DNA of 64,000 bases from JANQPA01 sp964628385 (GCA_964628385.1 CAZVOD010000008.1:38321-102320), one strand, 5' to 3'; shown: positions 17,052 to 27,159, counted from the stretch's first letter. Numbers and translations: made by a program. The notes: a model not told the origin generated them from the sequence alone.

Positions 17052-20000
17052 TTACCTCTTTATTATCTTTTCATTGACCAGGATACCACCAATCTTCATC
17101 TGCAGGAGATATACGCCCTCTGGCCAATCTGATACATTAATTTCTCTTACTTCTTTCCGGACGCCGCCTATTTGCTTGCCGCTAATATCATATACTCTCA
17201 CCTCGTCTATCGGAGCCCCGGCTGCATTATCCAAATAAATTCTATCACTGGCAGGGTTAGGATATACGGACAATGTATTTCTAATGAATATAGGGTCGTT
17301 TTCCGGAATGATCTTAATATCTGCTTTTCTGCTACCTAGCTTTACTGGGCCGCTATTCAGACTATACCCATAAGTAGCCTCAGTAGATACTGGAGTGAAA
17401 TGAAGGAAAGCAATATCGTCAATGATCCCCCTCAGATAAGCAACAGGACCAAATCCCGAGACGTCATTCTGATCATTTCTGGTCATGGCGATTTCTACCT
17501 TACCTTCCGTCGTAAAGACCTTATCTATCGTGAGGATATTTACATTTTCCTGTCCGAACCAGCTGGTCGGATAAGAGATTTGAACACTCTCAGGATCTAT
17601 ATATTCTTCATCGAAGTCTATAGTAAAGGCAAACCCGTAAATATCTTTTACCGGAGTTGCTCTGGTACCTAAGATAATAGGGATTTCAAAGGGGGTGCCG
17701 GCCGGCAGCTCTCCAAACTCCGGTAAGTCAAGGAATACCGGTGGGTCGAGATCAGTCTCCGGCAAAGTATCAATCTCAATAGCAGGGCCGTGTCGTTGCC
17801 CATAGTTGGTAGCAATGACAGCTTTATCTTTGATATCAATAACACCATCACCATTACAGTCGGCAAACTTGTAGTTAAGGCCATTTAGGAATTCTGATAG
17901 CCAGGGTAGAGTAGGGATACCATCCCAGGCTGACCCTCTTTGACTACGTGCCGGGCCTTTGGATCCAAATGCAATGCCTACATTGATAAGGTCAATATGG
18001 TTAGCTTCATTGTCATTATTGGCATCTCCTGGCCAAACTTCAGCTTTAGGACAAAACGATGGCGCTACTTCAAAAACAGCACTACAATCGTTATTCCCTA
18101 TTCCCTGAAGTATAAATACCTTATTAAGTGAAGCATTGCTGTTATCAGGAGCAATAGCTACCGGCCCTACCGTAATAGGGAGTTCATCAAAAGAAAATGG
18201 CCCAAAACTCTGATCGTTGTGATTGATCATAAACCCGTCGTGGGCAGCATAATTGCCATTAAAGATAATATCCACCTGGAAGTAAAATTCCAAAGCATTA
18301 TCAGCCACACAGCTGTCCTGATAAGGAAGTATATTGTTTATAGGACACTCCAGGGTGCAGTCTAACCGCTCCAGAGCAGTGGTTAGACAACATTCTCCAA
18401 ATTCGCTGGAGCATACCGTCAGCTCAGCTTCCTTATTTCCCTGTGGAAGGAAGAGATCAATAAGAATTGACTCTTCTCCCAAGGGATATTCTTTTGAAAA
18501 ACCTGACGGCCCGGTGATTATAAATGGCGCACCAACACCGTTTTCTGCCGTCAAATTCACCCGATAGGAAATACTCCCGTCGGGATTACAAGTAACAGGA
18601 AAAGCTTGGAAGGAATTAATTGTACAAGTGTCAAAACACTCCAGTGGAACAGATATATCTGCAAACATTCTGCAGCTGTCATCATTTTCCGCACCAGTTT
18701 TTTCAATCATAATGCTGAGACTGGCATCACCCGAAGTAAGATTTTCAAAAGGTCCTAACTCAATAGGAAACTCACTTGCCTTGAAAGTCCCTCTGTAATC
18801 AGAGAAAATAAATACATTATAGCTGTCTGTAGTGTCGGTAGGGTCTTCAAAAATAGGCGCTACAGCAATATAAATACCCGTATCAGGGTCACAGGATGCT
18901 ATTTCTACCACTAGATCAGTCAGTGGGCAAACTTCCTCACATTTTACCGGCGGCAAAGTGATAGAAGAAGTACAATTAGCCGGATCATCCAAATCTAAAA
19001 GCACTATATCAAAATCCCGCTCTCCATCCCCAAAGAATGGCCCTACTTTTAAATCGTTTTGAGCATAAGAATAAGTGCCAAATGACTCTCCTTCGATAAG
19101 TAGTAAATAGGATCGATCTGGATTTTCTACAGTTGTCTCAAACACTAACTCTATAAAGAAGGAGTCATTTTCACAGCTCGTAGGTTGAGCCTCCAAAGCC
19201 AGAAAACTACAAACTTCCGGTGTACAATTAGCCTCCGGTAGGTCAACAGCCGCCGTACAATCTCTGGTTTTGTCGCTTACTATTAATTCACTCTCAGCCG
19301 TATCATCAAATGGTCCGACTTCAATCGGTAAGGAACCATATTCAAATAACAGTGAGTCCCTTCCATGGATAACATAAAAGAAACCACTGTTATTCTCGTG
19401 TTCAAAATCAATTTCAACCATGTAAGTACCATTGTCCTTACATGGCAATGCCTTAGCTTGAATTTGTCTTATTGTACAATTAATCGGTTCGCAATCGACT
19501 AGTGGAAGATCCACTTCCTCAAAACAATCGCTATCCGTATCATCTTGTACCCTGAATACAACAGCCTCATCAGTAGCAGCATCAAAAGGCCCCACCCTGA
19601 TCGGTAATTCCAATTCACCATAAGTATAGGTCTGTACCGGCTGATCATTTTGGAATAATGTAAATGTTTGATCGGTTTTTGAAAATTCAAAGCTTAGATC
19701 AACGTAAAACAGACCATCAATGTCACAAGGTGTTGGCTGGGCCTTCAGATTACTGATAGTACACTCACTGACGCTGCAGGGAAGTACAAAATTTACAACT
19801 TCACAGCAATTTGGATCATCCAGTGTACAAATAGTTATTGTACCTTCTGTTTGATTTGGTTTTTTGGGAATATAAACGCTCTGTGGAGCTTCATAATAGA
19901 TGGTGTCTCTAAAACCATCATTGGCACTAATAACGTAAAACTTACCCTGATTTGATTCAGGTGTGATTTCTATTGTAAATGATATTAACGCTATCCCTAA

Positions 20001-22064
20001 GGCGCTCTGCGTAGCAGGAATACAATTAATATCAGAAAGACTAACCTTATCAAGCTGACAAATCGGTTTGCATTCCGGTAAATCAACATTTATTGCTTCA
20101 GTACAGGATTCATTTTCTGTATCTGAAACTTTAACTGTCAACACTTCTCCGTCCTGGTTGCTGAATGGCCCCAGTCTGACTGGCAGGTCAGCATAACGGA
20201 ATTCTTCCTCCGCAGTCTGATTGACATATACTAGAAATTGCTCTGAGGTATTATCACTGTCAAAAGATAAATCAATGAAAAAGCTCCCGTCGGCCTGACA
20301 AGGACCAGGAACTGCCGCCAAATTATCAATAGAGCACTGCGGAGCAGTATTGATACAAAAATTATCAGCCAGCATAGAAATTGCTCCTAGCAGTAAGCTA
20401 TTGATCGTACCAGGACCATCAAATACCAGTGTAGTTTCAGTATCACTTGACGGATTAGGTCTAACCTTAACCTTTATCCCTCCTCCCAACTGATAAGTTC
20501 TCTGCGTCAGGTCCTGAATAAGAACAGGCTCTTCGCCGTTAGCTCCTACTCTTAAAGGTCCTTCTAAGAGCTTGATATCGATTTCGACAGTTTCTACTAC
20601 GTCATCGTAGTCAGAAAAATCGATAGCTGTACTAATTCTGTCAAATTCCAAAACCTGCCCATCACTGAATGGTAATTCCGGGGCTACTATTTCTCTGACC
20701 TTTAAGTCACCAAACAACTCAGTCCATACTAGGGTAGGCATTTTTAGAGTGTAAAACCTAATGTTACTGCGAATGAAGGCCAAATCACCGGGTAAAAGGC
20801 CGGAAGTGGCACCATAAATTCCATTAGCCACACCTTCAAAAGAAAGGCATCCTTCCTTTACATCTGGACATTCTCGACGATCTACCAAAAGCTCTGTGCA
20901 GCAATCTGAGTTACTACTGCCAACGTAACAAGCCTTAACCGGAAAGAAAACTGCTTCTGTAAGCACTTCGGCCCGTTCAAGAATTATCGGAAAATCAGCA
21001 ACAGCGTAAATACCCTGACTTTTTCCATCAACAAAAATTTCAATACCTCCGCTCGCTGAAATATTAGAGGGGAGCTGTAAAAGGTTGATGTTTAAGTCAA
21101 AAAAGCCACTACCTAGGCATTTTACGATTTCCACATCCAATACACCCGGCTCACAAGGACAATCCGGAGTGGCATAAGTGGTATCTGCACAACCGGTTTC
21201 GATATCTGTAATAATGTATTCTAATTTACCATCATCAGGGAAAAACGGACCTATGGTGGTGTTGAAGCCTTCTGCATAAGAAAACGGACCAAATTCTTGT
21301 CCGTCGGAGGTCCTGATGGTGTAACTGCCCTCGTTATCTTCAGTTTGGAAAGTAGTTTCTGAAAAATATATTCCACTCGATGTACAGGGAGAAGGAGTTA
21401 CCTTAAAATCTGTTAAACTACAGACGGGTTCTTCTCCTTCAAGAACATCGTAACAAATATTATCAATGAACATTTCTTGCCCACCAATCTCAAGGCGTTC
21501 AATGGGGCCTGTGATACAAACTGTACCAGCTGGGAAAGCATAATCATCGTTCTCTTCAATATCAAACTCAAATTGAAATCCAAATTGAGCGGCTGTCAGA
21601 AAACTGATATCATCAAAATCATTGAATTTTAAAGTAGGATAATCATTCAAGCGAAGGTTAACAATACCGCCACCATCCACAAAATCAAAACAAACCTCTT
21701 TGGCAATGCTGTTTTTTCCCTTCGAAAAATTAAAAACCAGATTAATATTACTTGGATAAGCTACATTACCGTCCTCATAATTTTGATTGCCAAAACCACT
21801 GCCATTTTCAATAATCAGATTCAGAAAACCCTGGTTAGAAGTACGATAATGAAAAGAATCAAGTGTTACATCAACCAGGTCAGTACGCAGTACGGTATCT
21901 CCTTTTTCCGCCATGCTAGAAGCCCCAATAATAGTGGTGGCATCTGTTGGAAAACTTTCCCAATCAATACACTCAGATACAGCATCATCTTGTGAATAGC
22001 CCGAAAGACTGGACATAAGAATCAGCAAAAGTACCGGATAGATTGACTTAAAAAGTTTACTCAT
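17052..22064 (-). CDS. Large secreted repeat protein with dockerin-like and cohesin-like parts and T9SS sorting domain
   Basis: A 1670-aa protein with a signal peptide (LLLILMSSLSGYSQ). Much of it (about residues 215-1320) consists of repeated units of about 90-110 residues. These open with Cys and end in patterns such as GPF....DC.E...LP.C, giving a Cys-rich repetitive architecture that I do not recognise as a named family. At about 1340-1425 two dockerin type I calcium loops appear (GDANNDNEANHIDLINV and ADCNGDGVIDIKDKAV), separated by an insert of about 30 residues. A cohesin-like beta-sandwich follows at about 1440-1580 (FEIPIILG, YGFAFTIDFDEEYID). The C-terminus is a T9SS sorting domain (SVYPNPASD, VYDISGKQIGG, GVYLLQM, EKIIKR). 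It should be exported to the cell surface. The domain calls are by motif; the function is unknown. Confidence 0.85.
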   Translation of the reverse strand: MSKLFKSIYPVLLLILMSSLSGYSQDDAVSECIDWESFPTDATTIIGASSMAEKGDTVLRTDLVDVTLDSFHYRTSNQGFLNLIIENGSGFGNQNYEDGNVAYPSNINLVFNFSKGKNSIAKEVCFDFVDGGGIVNLRLNDYPTLKFNDFDDISFLTAAQFGFQFEFDIEENDDYAFPAGTVCITGPIERLEIGGQEMFIDNICYDVLEGEEPVCSLTDFKVTPSPCTSSGIYFSETTFQTEDNEGSYTIRTSDGQEFGPFSYAEGFNTTIGPFFPDDGKLEYIITDIETGCADTTYATPDCPCEPGVLDVEIVKCLGSGFFDLNINLLQLPSNISASGGIEIFVDGKSQGIYAVADFPIILERAEVLTEAVFFPVKACYVGSSNSDCCTELLVDRRECPDVKEGCLSFEGVANGIYGATSGLLPGDLAFIRSNIRFYTLKMPTLVWTELFGDLKVREIVAPELPFSDGQVLEFDRISTAIDFSDYDDVVETVEIDIKLLEGPLRVGANGEEPVLIQDLTQRTYQLGGGIKVKVRPNPSSDTETTLVFDGPGTINSLLLGAISMLADNFCINTAPQCSIDNLAAVPGPCQADGSFFIDLSFDSDNTSEQFLVYVNQTAEEEFRYADLPVRLGPFSNQDGEVLTVKVSDTENESCTEAINVDLPECKPICQLDKVSLSDINCIPATQSALGIALISFTIEITPESNQGKFYVISANDGFRDTIYYEAPQSVYIPKKPNQTEGTITICTLDDPNCCEVVNFVLPCSVSECTISNLKAQPTPCDIDGLFYVDLSFEFSKTDQTFTLFQNDQPVQTYTYGELELPIRVGPFDAATDEAVVFRVQDDTDSDCFEEVDLPLVDCEPINCTIRQIQAKALPCKDNGTYMVEIDFEHENNSGFFYVIHGRDSLLFEYGSLPIEVGPFDDTAESELIVSDKTRDCTAAVDLPEANCTPEVCSFLALEAQPTSCENDSFFIELVFETTVENPDRSYLLLIEGESFGTYSYAQNDLKVGPFFGDGERDFDIVLLDLDDPANCTSSITLPPVKCEEVCPLTDLVVEIASCDPDTGIYIAVAPIFEDPTDTTDSYNVFIFSDYRGTFKASEFPIELGPFENLTSGDASLSIMIEKTGAENDDSCRMFADISVPLECFDTCTINSFQAFPVTCNPDGSISYRVNLTAENGVGAPFIITGPSGFSKEYPLGEESILIDLFLPQGNKEAELTVCSSEFGECCLTTALERLDCTLECPINNILPYQDSCVADNALEFYFQVDIIFNGNYAAHDGFMINHNDQSFGPFSFDELPITVGPVAIAPDNSNASLNKVFILQGIGNNDCSAVFEVAPSFCPKAEVWPGDANNDNEANHIDLINVGIAFGSKGPARSQRGSAWDGIPTLPWLSEFLNGLNYKFADCNGDGVIDIKDKAVIATNYGQRHGPAIEIDTLPETDLDPPVFLDLPEFGELPAGTPFEIPIILGTRATPVKDIYGFAFTIDFDEEYIDPESVQISYPTSWFGQENVNILTIDKVFTTEGKVEIAMTRNDQNDVSGFGPVAYLRGIIDDIAFLHFTPVSTEATYGYSLNSGPVKLGSRKADIKIIPENDPIFIRNTLSVYPNPASDRIYLDNAAGAPIDEVRVYDISGKQIGGVRKEVREINVSDWPEGVYLLQMKIGGILVNEKIIKR

Positions 22065-22258
22065 GGTCTGTAGTAGTATTGATTTTTGATCATTAAATAC
22101 TTATCACTGTACAAAAGTGATTGTTTTGATGATTGAAAAAAAGTATTTTTAAAGCAAAAAATTGGGGAGCTTTTATGAGTGAGAACGTCAATGAAAATTA
22201 TAAATAGCTGATTTTCATTATTTTATATTAAGATTAAAAATAAAAAAATTGGGAATAG

Positions 22259-23722
22259 ATGTTGAAAGGTAAATTAATTCAGTTGCTTCAGAGACTTGAT
22301 AGGAAGGAGATGACCCGTTTTGTATGTTTTGTTCATTCTCCTTACTTCAATAAACATAAAAAGGTGAAAGATCTGGTGGAGTATTTATCGACGATATTCC
22401 CTCATTTCGATACACAAAATACGGGAAAAGAATCAATTTTCACACACTTATTTCCTGGTGAGGAATTTGATAAAAACAAATTGGCGGTATTATTTACGTA
22501 CACGCAAAGACTTGCCGAAGAGTTTCTTTCTGTAGAGTGGATGATGGAAAGGAAAAATACACTGGAGCAAGGCCTGTTGATTCAGCTGAGAGAAAAAAAA
22601 GAGTATAAGTGGTATGAAAAAAAGCTGGATAAGATCATAGAAGATCGCAACAAAGAGCGCATTAAAAATGCCAATGATTTTCTGGAGATGTATTTGCTGG
22701 CTAAAGAAAGAGACATTTACTTTGATCAGCGGGAAAAAAGGCAAAATGATGCCTCATTACAAAAGAAGCACGATTTGCTGGATTATTTTTATTTGGCAGA
22801 AAAGTTCCGGGATGCTTGCGAGATGCAGGTTCGTTCACATATTCTAAAGATTGAGTATTCTACTCGATTTATTGATCAGGCCCTTAGAGAAATTGAGGAA
22901 AACCTTGAAAGGTATTCCGCTGAGCCAGTCATTTTTATGTACTATAATATTTTTAAAATGCTTAGCCAGCGGGAGGCGTTGCAGTATTATCACGATGCTT
23001 ACAAATATTTAAGGGAAAAGGAAAAACACTTCAGTCGATCAGATTTAAAGGAGTTGTATAATTACCTTCAAAATTATTGTATTGAAAAAATTAATAAAGG
23101 GCAAAAGAAGTTTCTCAAGGAAATCTTCCTGTTGTACAAATCCCAGCTTGACAATGAATTGCTCATCGAAGGGAAGTATTTGTCAGAATGGCATTACAAG
23201 AACATTGTGACCGTTGCAATTCACCTTCAGGAGATGAAGTGGGTCAAATGCTTTATTGAAGATTACAAATCAAAGCTACAACCTGGTTCGGTAGAGAATG
23301 CTTATAGATTTAACATGGCAACGTATTACTATGCAGTGGGTAATTACGATCAGGTTAAGCAATTGCTAAGCGAAGTAGAATACAGTGATCAGAGGTACAG
23401 CCTTGGTACCAAGGCGTTATTACTGAGAACCTACTATGAACTTGATGAGGTGACTCCGCTGGTTTCTCTTACGGATTCATTCCGGCAATATCTGCTGAGA
23501 AATAAATTAATGGCCGATCAAAAGCGGAAAGGTTACTACAATTCCTTTAAGCTGACAAAAAAAGCGGCACTCATACGAGCCAATAGTACTTTTAATACCA
23601 AAGAACGCTCGGCCAGAGAAATAAGCCAACTGGAAGAGTCAATAAAAAATACTTCCAATATACTGAACCGACCTTGGCTGCTACAAAAGATTGCTGAACT
23701 CAAAGAAGAAATAGGGATCTGA
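22259..23722 (+). CDS. Hypothetical helical protein, possible TPR-like repeats
   Basis: A 487-aa cytoplasmic-looking protein with no signal peptide or membrane helix. It starts MLKGKLIQLLQRLDRKEMTRF and contains a SPYFNKHKKV stretch, then long charged helices rich in Lys, Glu and Tyr. The second half resembles degenerate TPR helices (AYRFNMATYYYAVGNYDQVKQLL). I recall similar N-termini in Saprospirales hypothetical proteins but cannot give a function. It is divergent from the 1670-aa T9SS gene (194-bp gap) and is followed by its own terminator. Confidence 0.72.
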   Translation: MLKGKLIQLLQRLDRKEMTRFVCFVHSPYFNKHKKVKDLVEYLSTIFPHFDTQNTGKESIFTHLFPGEEFDKNKLAVLFTYTQRLAEEFLSVEWMMERKNTLEQGLLIQLREKKEYKWYEKKLDKIIEDRNKERIKNANDFLEMYLLAKERDIYFDQREKRQNDASLQKKHDLLDYFYLAEKFRDACEMQVRSHILKIEYSTRFIDQALREIEENLERYSAEPVIFMYYNIFKMLSQREALQYYHDAYKYLREKEKHFSRSDLKELYNYLQNYCIEKINKGQKKFLKEIFLLYKSQLDNELLIEGKYLSEWHYKNIVTVAIHLQEMKWVKCFIEDYKSKLQPGSVENAYRFNMATYYYAVGNYDQVKQLLSEVEYSDQRYSLGTKALLLRTYYELDEVTPLVSLTDSFRQYLLRNKLMADQKRKGYYNSFKLTKKAALIRANSTFNTKERSAREISQLEESIKNTSNILNRPWLLQKIAELKEEIGI

Positions 23723-23745
23723 TCGATCCCTCATTTTCTTTTTTT
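23713..23745 (+). terminator. Terminator overlapping the stop codon of the helical protein gene
   Basis: Stem AGGGATC-tgatc-GATCCCT (23713-23731) with the TGA stop codon in the loop, followed by a T-rich run (TTTTCTTTTTTTCT). It lies between two convergent genes. Confidence 0.7.
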
Positions 23746-23748
23746 CTA

Positions 23749-25410
23749 CTATTTATTATCTTTTTTAGCCACCTTCATGATCAATAAACCTTCCCATACA
23801 GCGAAGAAATCGTATTTGTCTTTTTTGTAGTACGATAGAAACTGTTTATCCAGGGCTGAGATATTTGGTTCCTCCTTGTGCTCATTCTCCCAGGCTTCTG
23901 TGGGCGCCTGGAGTTTGGAGTTAGTGGTCATCATAAAAAACTGCTCCAACTCTTCAACTTCAAAATATTTCTCCACCGTTTTATTACCGTCCGTAGGATC
24001 ATGTACTACGATTACATTTGGAGCATCTACACCGTGTTCATTGGTACCATATCCTACCAAAGTACCCCAGACTGTGCTTTTCTTTTCAAGATGGCTACTC
24101 GTTTCGTCGGCCTGATAAATACCCCATTTGAGGAGTACAATGCTGGAACCACTTAACCCTTCTTTGGCTTTGTCGAGAGGTATATTTTTGAGGCCTCCTT
24201 CCAAATGAATTATTTCTTTGATAGTTGGATTTTCCAGATTGGCCACATCCATAGGAGCGATATCGTAGTATCTGGCTGACCTGACCATGTATTCTTCCTC
24301 AATGTAGGTGCCTAAGCCATCGATAACAGAGTAGGTGCTGGTCTTATTGGGAATCAGCGTTTTCATGAAGTTACCATTGGCCAATGTCTGCGCGATATTC
24401 ATAGCCGATTGTTCACCTGCTTTCAGGCCAGTGCCCGATAATTTCTCATATCCTTTGTGGGTAAGATATACTAATGCATTGGCAGCCGCACAGGCCGCAC
24501 TTTGATTTTTAAAACCCGCTTCTCCCTTTGTCTTTAAAGGAATTTCATTCATGTCAATATCTGGCGTGTTGGCCGTTCGCTTCATACTGATTGGAGGAGC
24601 ATAAGCGCGTAAAGGACCATCGTTGATCTCGATATCTATCGTTTTATAGTTAGAGCCAAGGTATTCCTGAAATTGCAATAAAATATCCCATTCCAGCTGA
24701 TAATTGAAGGCCTGCTTAGCTGCTTTCTTTTTGTAAAGCGCAATATATGAAGGTATTCTGTTGTCAATAGCTACTTCCAAATCTACACACACATAACCGC
24801 TGCGATTTCTCTTATCCCTGTCTTTCTGAAATACTTCTTCAGAAACAAACTCTGTGTAGTGGGTCATATCCGCTGGTAAGCCTTTGTGATAAAGGGCTAA
24901 ATAGGAAAGAGAACCGTCGGGTTCTTTTATCGTCTCGATATCCTCAAGGTAGAGTCCAAGTTTGGACAATTCCTTATGGTGAAATTCCACGCTCTGCTTG
25001 TTGGGCAATTTCCATATGTTATGAGGGGCTTTTTTATCCTGCCAAAATCCCATAATTATAGTCTCCCCATCTTCGTTTTCAAAGGGTTCTACATCTTTTA
25101 GCAATTGCCCCGCTTTAATCTTTTCTCCCTTGAGTTTTTCAAAAGCTTCCCAGCCCTCTGCCTGGGCAATGGTAAGGCTGTTACCCGTTTTCATCCAAAT
25201 ACCCCAGCATTTGTTATTGAAAAATTCAAGATCTATTAGCTCATATCCATCAGGGCTCAGCTCCTGGTTCCGCTCTTCAATTTGGGTAAAAGGAACCTCA
25301 TACAAATACAGAATCTCCTTGTCTGTTTGTTGCAGTAAAGCCGTATAGGCATTTTGGCCTGGCAGTGAAACTACACAGGAAGCCAATATTAAAGAAAACA
25401 CTAACCTCAT
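23749..25410 (-). CDS. Secreted protein with N-terminal tandem repeats and C39-peptidase-like C-terminal domain
   Basis: A 553-aa protein with a signal peptide (LILASCVVSLPGQ). Residues about 20-270 contain about five units of the type GYxLxDIExxxxxxxSYxALY, which resemble the bacterial tandem repeat (polyglycine hydrolase-like) family. From about 290 a papain-like domain is suggested: NQSAACAAANALVYL fits the Gln/Cys segment of C39-like peptidases, and VWGTLVGYG then VIVVHDPTDG fit the usual His-VVGY and DP segments. The position where the catalytic His is expected holds Trp-Gly, so the domain may be inactive or my alignment may be off. The family call is tentative. It is convergent with the helical-protein gene. 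Confidence 0.6.
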   Translation of the reverse strand: MRLVFSLILASCVVSLPGQNAYTALLQQTDKEILYLYEVPFTQIEERNQELSPDGYELIDLEFFNNKCWGIWMKTGNSLTIAQAEGWEAFEKLKGEKIKAGQLLKDVEPFENEDGETIIMGFWQDKKAPHNIWKLPNKQSVEFHHKELSKLGLYLEDIETIKEPDGSLSYLALYHKGLPADMTHYTEFVSEEVFQKDRDKRNRSGYVCVDLEVAIDNRIPSYIALYKKKAAKQAFNYQLEWDILLQFQEYLGSNYKTIDIEINDGPLRAYAPPISMKRTANTPDIDMNEIPLKTKGEAGFKNQSAACAAANALVYLTHKGYEKLSGTGLKAGEQSAMNIAQTLANGNFMKTLIPNKTSTYSVIDGLGTYIEEEYMVRSARYYDIAPMDVANLENPTIKEIIHLEGGLKNIPLDKAKEGLSGSSIVLLKWGIYQADETSSHLEKKSTVWGTLVGYGTNEHGVDAPNVIVVHDPTDGNKTVEKYFEVEELEQFFMMTTNSKLQAPTEAWENEHKEEPNISALDKQFLSYYKKDKYDFFAVWEGLLIMKVAKKDNK

Positions 25411-25840
25411 AGTAAATAGTAATTTGACGCCAACTTTTTGGACGTTTTTGGGTGCCGTTAAATAGTTAAAAATTAGTGTAAACTATCCCTTCGATATGTG
25501 AGCTATTTTGACGATTGATCTTTGATTAGAATTGATAACCTGCCCGTTGGGGGAATTTATTAGGAATTGATAAATTAGGCTTCAATTGCAATTTACTAAA
25601 TTTTAACGGTGACAGTCAATACCAAGTTGTATTTACAACAAAAAAAACTGCAATTTACTAGTCAAAAGCAACTACAAACGTTTTCCAGATGAATGTTTGG
25701 AAGAACAGACTTAACTTTTTTGACTGAGAATTATTATTCCCTATTTATGCCGTACTTACTATTTCCTAGTTGAGATATGGATTATTTGTAAGTTTATAGC
25801 TGTAAGGTTCAATTTGAGTCAAAATATAGTAATTTTTTAT
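25411..25840. other. AT-rich divergent spacer with a short direct repeat
   Basis: This is 430 bp between divergent genes. It contains an exact 11-bp direct repeat, GCAATTTACTA, at 25588-25598 and 25650-25660 (62 bp apart), and the similar pair TTAGAATTGATAA/TTAGGAATTGATAA at about 25526 and 25559. These could be regulator sites. No ORF or RNA gene is supported. Confidence 0.4.
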
Positions 25841-26833
25841 ATGAAAGAAAAATATAATGCATTTTTCGTTACTGAAGGAGAAAATAAGACCTATCACCGC
25901 AAAGTCACGGCACTTTCCAAAGATGACCTGCCGGAGGGGGAAGTGCTCATACGGGTTCACTATTCGTCACTCAATTATAAAGATGCTCTTTCCTGTATTG
26001 GCAACAAAGGAGTAACCCGGTCTTATCCCCATACTCCCGGTATCGATGCAGCTGGTGTGGTGGCCTCGAGCATAAGTCCAAAGGTTGATGCAGGTAGTCA
26101 GGTCCTGGTGACAAGTTATGACCTGGGGATGAATACTTACGGAGGGTTTGCCGAATACATCAGGGTACCTGCTGAATGGGTTATCCCTTTACCAGAGGCC
26201 CTGACACTCCGGGAGAGTATGATACTGGGTACGGCCGGGTTTACAGCCGGATTATCACTGTATTATTTACTGAGAGGAGGAGTAAGGCCCAGCAATGGCC
26301 CCATTGTCGTTACTGGTGCCTCAGGAGGAGTGGGATCGCTGGCAGTGGCATTGCTAGCCAAAAATGGATTTGATGTGGTAGCGGTTACCGGAAAAAAAGA
26401 AGCCCACAGCATGCTGTCGAAGTTGGGCGCAAAAGAAATAATAGACAGAAAAGCCGTAGATGACGAATCAGGGCGTCCAATGCTAAAAGCCCAATTTGCA
26501 GGAGCCATAGATACAGTTGGTGGGAATATGTTGGCGACCATACTTAAAAGTACAGGGCCTTATGGGGTGGTAACCTGCTGCGGTCTGGTACAATCTCACA
26601 AACTGGAAACGTCCGTCTTTCCTTTTATCTTAAGAGGTATAAGTCTGGTGGGAGTGGACTCTCAAAATACGCCTCGTGAGATTCGCTACAAGGTCTGGGA
26701 GCATCTGGCTACCGACTGGAAGCTGGAAGGCCTGGAGGACTTAGCAGAGGAAGTGGACTTGCATGGCCTCAACGAAAAGGTTGATCTAATCCTGGATGGT
26801 AAGATAAAGGGCAGAATATTGGTGAAACCCTGA
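25841..26833 (+). CDS. YhdH/YhfP-family zinc-independent quinone oxidoreductase
   Basis: A 330-aa medium-chain dehydrogenase/reductase. The ATG at 25841 is preferred over the TTG at 25814, because family members start just before the conserved segment (MKEKYNAFFV). Typical YhdH features are SSLNYKDALSCIG, HTPGIDAAG, the NADPH-binding TGASGGVGSLAVALL and the C-terminal GKIKGRILVKP. It lacks the zinc-binding Cys cluster of alcohol dehydrogenases. Members reduce small enones such as acrylyl-CoA or quinones with NADPH. It lies 50 bp upstream of the Rof-like gene in the same direction. Confidence 0.9.
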   Translation: MKEKYNAFFVTEGENKTYHRKVTALSKDDLPEGEVLIRVHYSSLNYKDALSCIGNKGVTRSYPHTPGIDAAGVVASSISPKVDAGSQVLVTSYDLGMNTYGGFAEYIRVPAEWVIPLPEALTLRESMILGTAGFTAGLSLYYLLRGGVRPSNGPIVVTGASGGVGSLAVALLAKNGFDVVAVTGKKEAHSMLSKLGAKEIIDRKAVDDESGRPMLKAQFAGAIDTVGGNMLATILKSTGPYGVVTCCGLVQSHKLETSVFPFILRGISLVGVDSQNTPREIRYKVWEHLATDWKLEGLEDLAEEVDLHGLNEKVDLILDGKIKGRILVKP

Positions 26834-26840
26834 AAGCGTT

Positions 26841-26860
26841 AAGTCCTACTCTTTGGACTT
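26841..26860 (+). terminator. Weak hairpin after the oxidoreductase gene
   Basis: AAGTCC-tactcttt-GGACTT followed by TTAGGTTGTTG. It lies 8 bp after the stop codon at 26833 and before the Rof-like gene. The stem is short, so it may only attenuate read-through. Confidence 0.35.
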
Positions 26861-26883
26861 TTAGGTTGTTGTTAAGATAAAAA

Positions 26884-27159
26884 ATGAGCAAGTATCAGCC
26901 TATTGATTGTAATTATTACGACTATGTAGAGCACTTTGCGGTGCTCAGAAAGTCGATTGCTATTGAATTTTACGATGAGCAGTCCAATCCGTCTTCTGTA
27001 GATGCAATCATTCGTACTACCCGGGTAAGCAATGGAGAGGAGTTTATGATATTGGATACAGGCCAACAAATTAGAATGGATAAGATCATCAGCCTGGATG
27101 GGATAAAAAAGCCGTCTGACAATGCTGGGTGCTCAATCAAAAAAGTGGTCAAAAAATAG
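26884..27159 (+). CDS. rof: Rof-like Rho-binding antiterminator
   Basis: A 91-aa protein whose start, YQPIDCNYYDYVE, matches the beginning of E. coli Rof/YaeO (YQPINCDDYDNLE). The C-terminal half has EEFMILDTGQQIRMDKIISL, equivalent to the Rof segment ending RLDKITSF. Rof binds the primary RNA-binding site of the Rho hexamer and blocks termination. The length fits the family. Its last 27 bp overlap the 3' end of the convergent esterase gene. The family call is good; activity against the local Rho is inferred. Confidence 0.82.
   Translation: MSKYQPIDCNYYDYVEHFAVLRKSIAIEFYDEQSNPSSVDAIIRTTRVSNGEEFMILDTGQQIRMDKIISLDGIKKPSDNAGCSIKKVVKK

Noticed and set aside
25641..25651. A run at 25641-25647 as a possible slippage or terminator signal
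   Set aside because: There is no hairpin beside it; it lies in an AT-rich spacer where such runs are expected.
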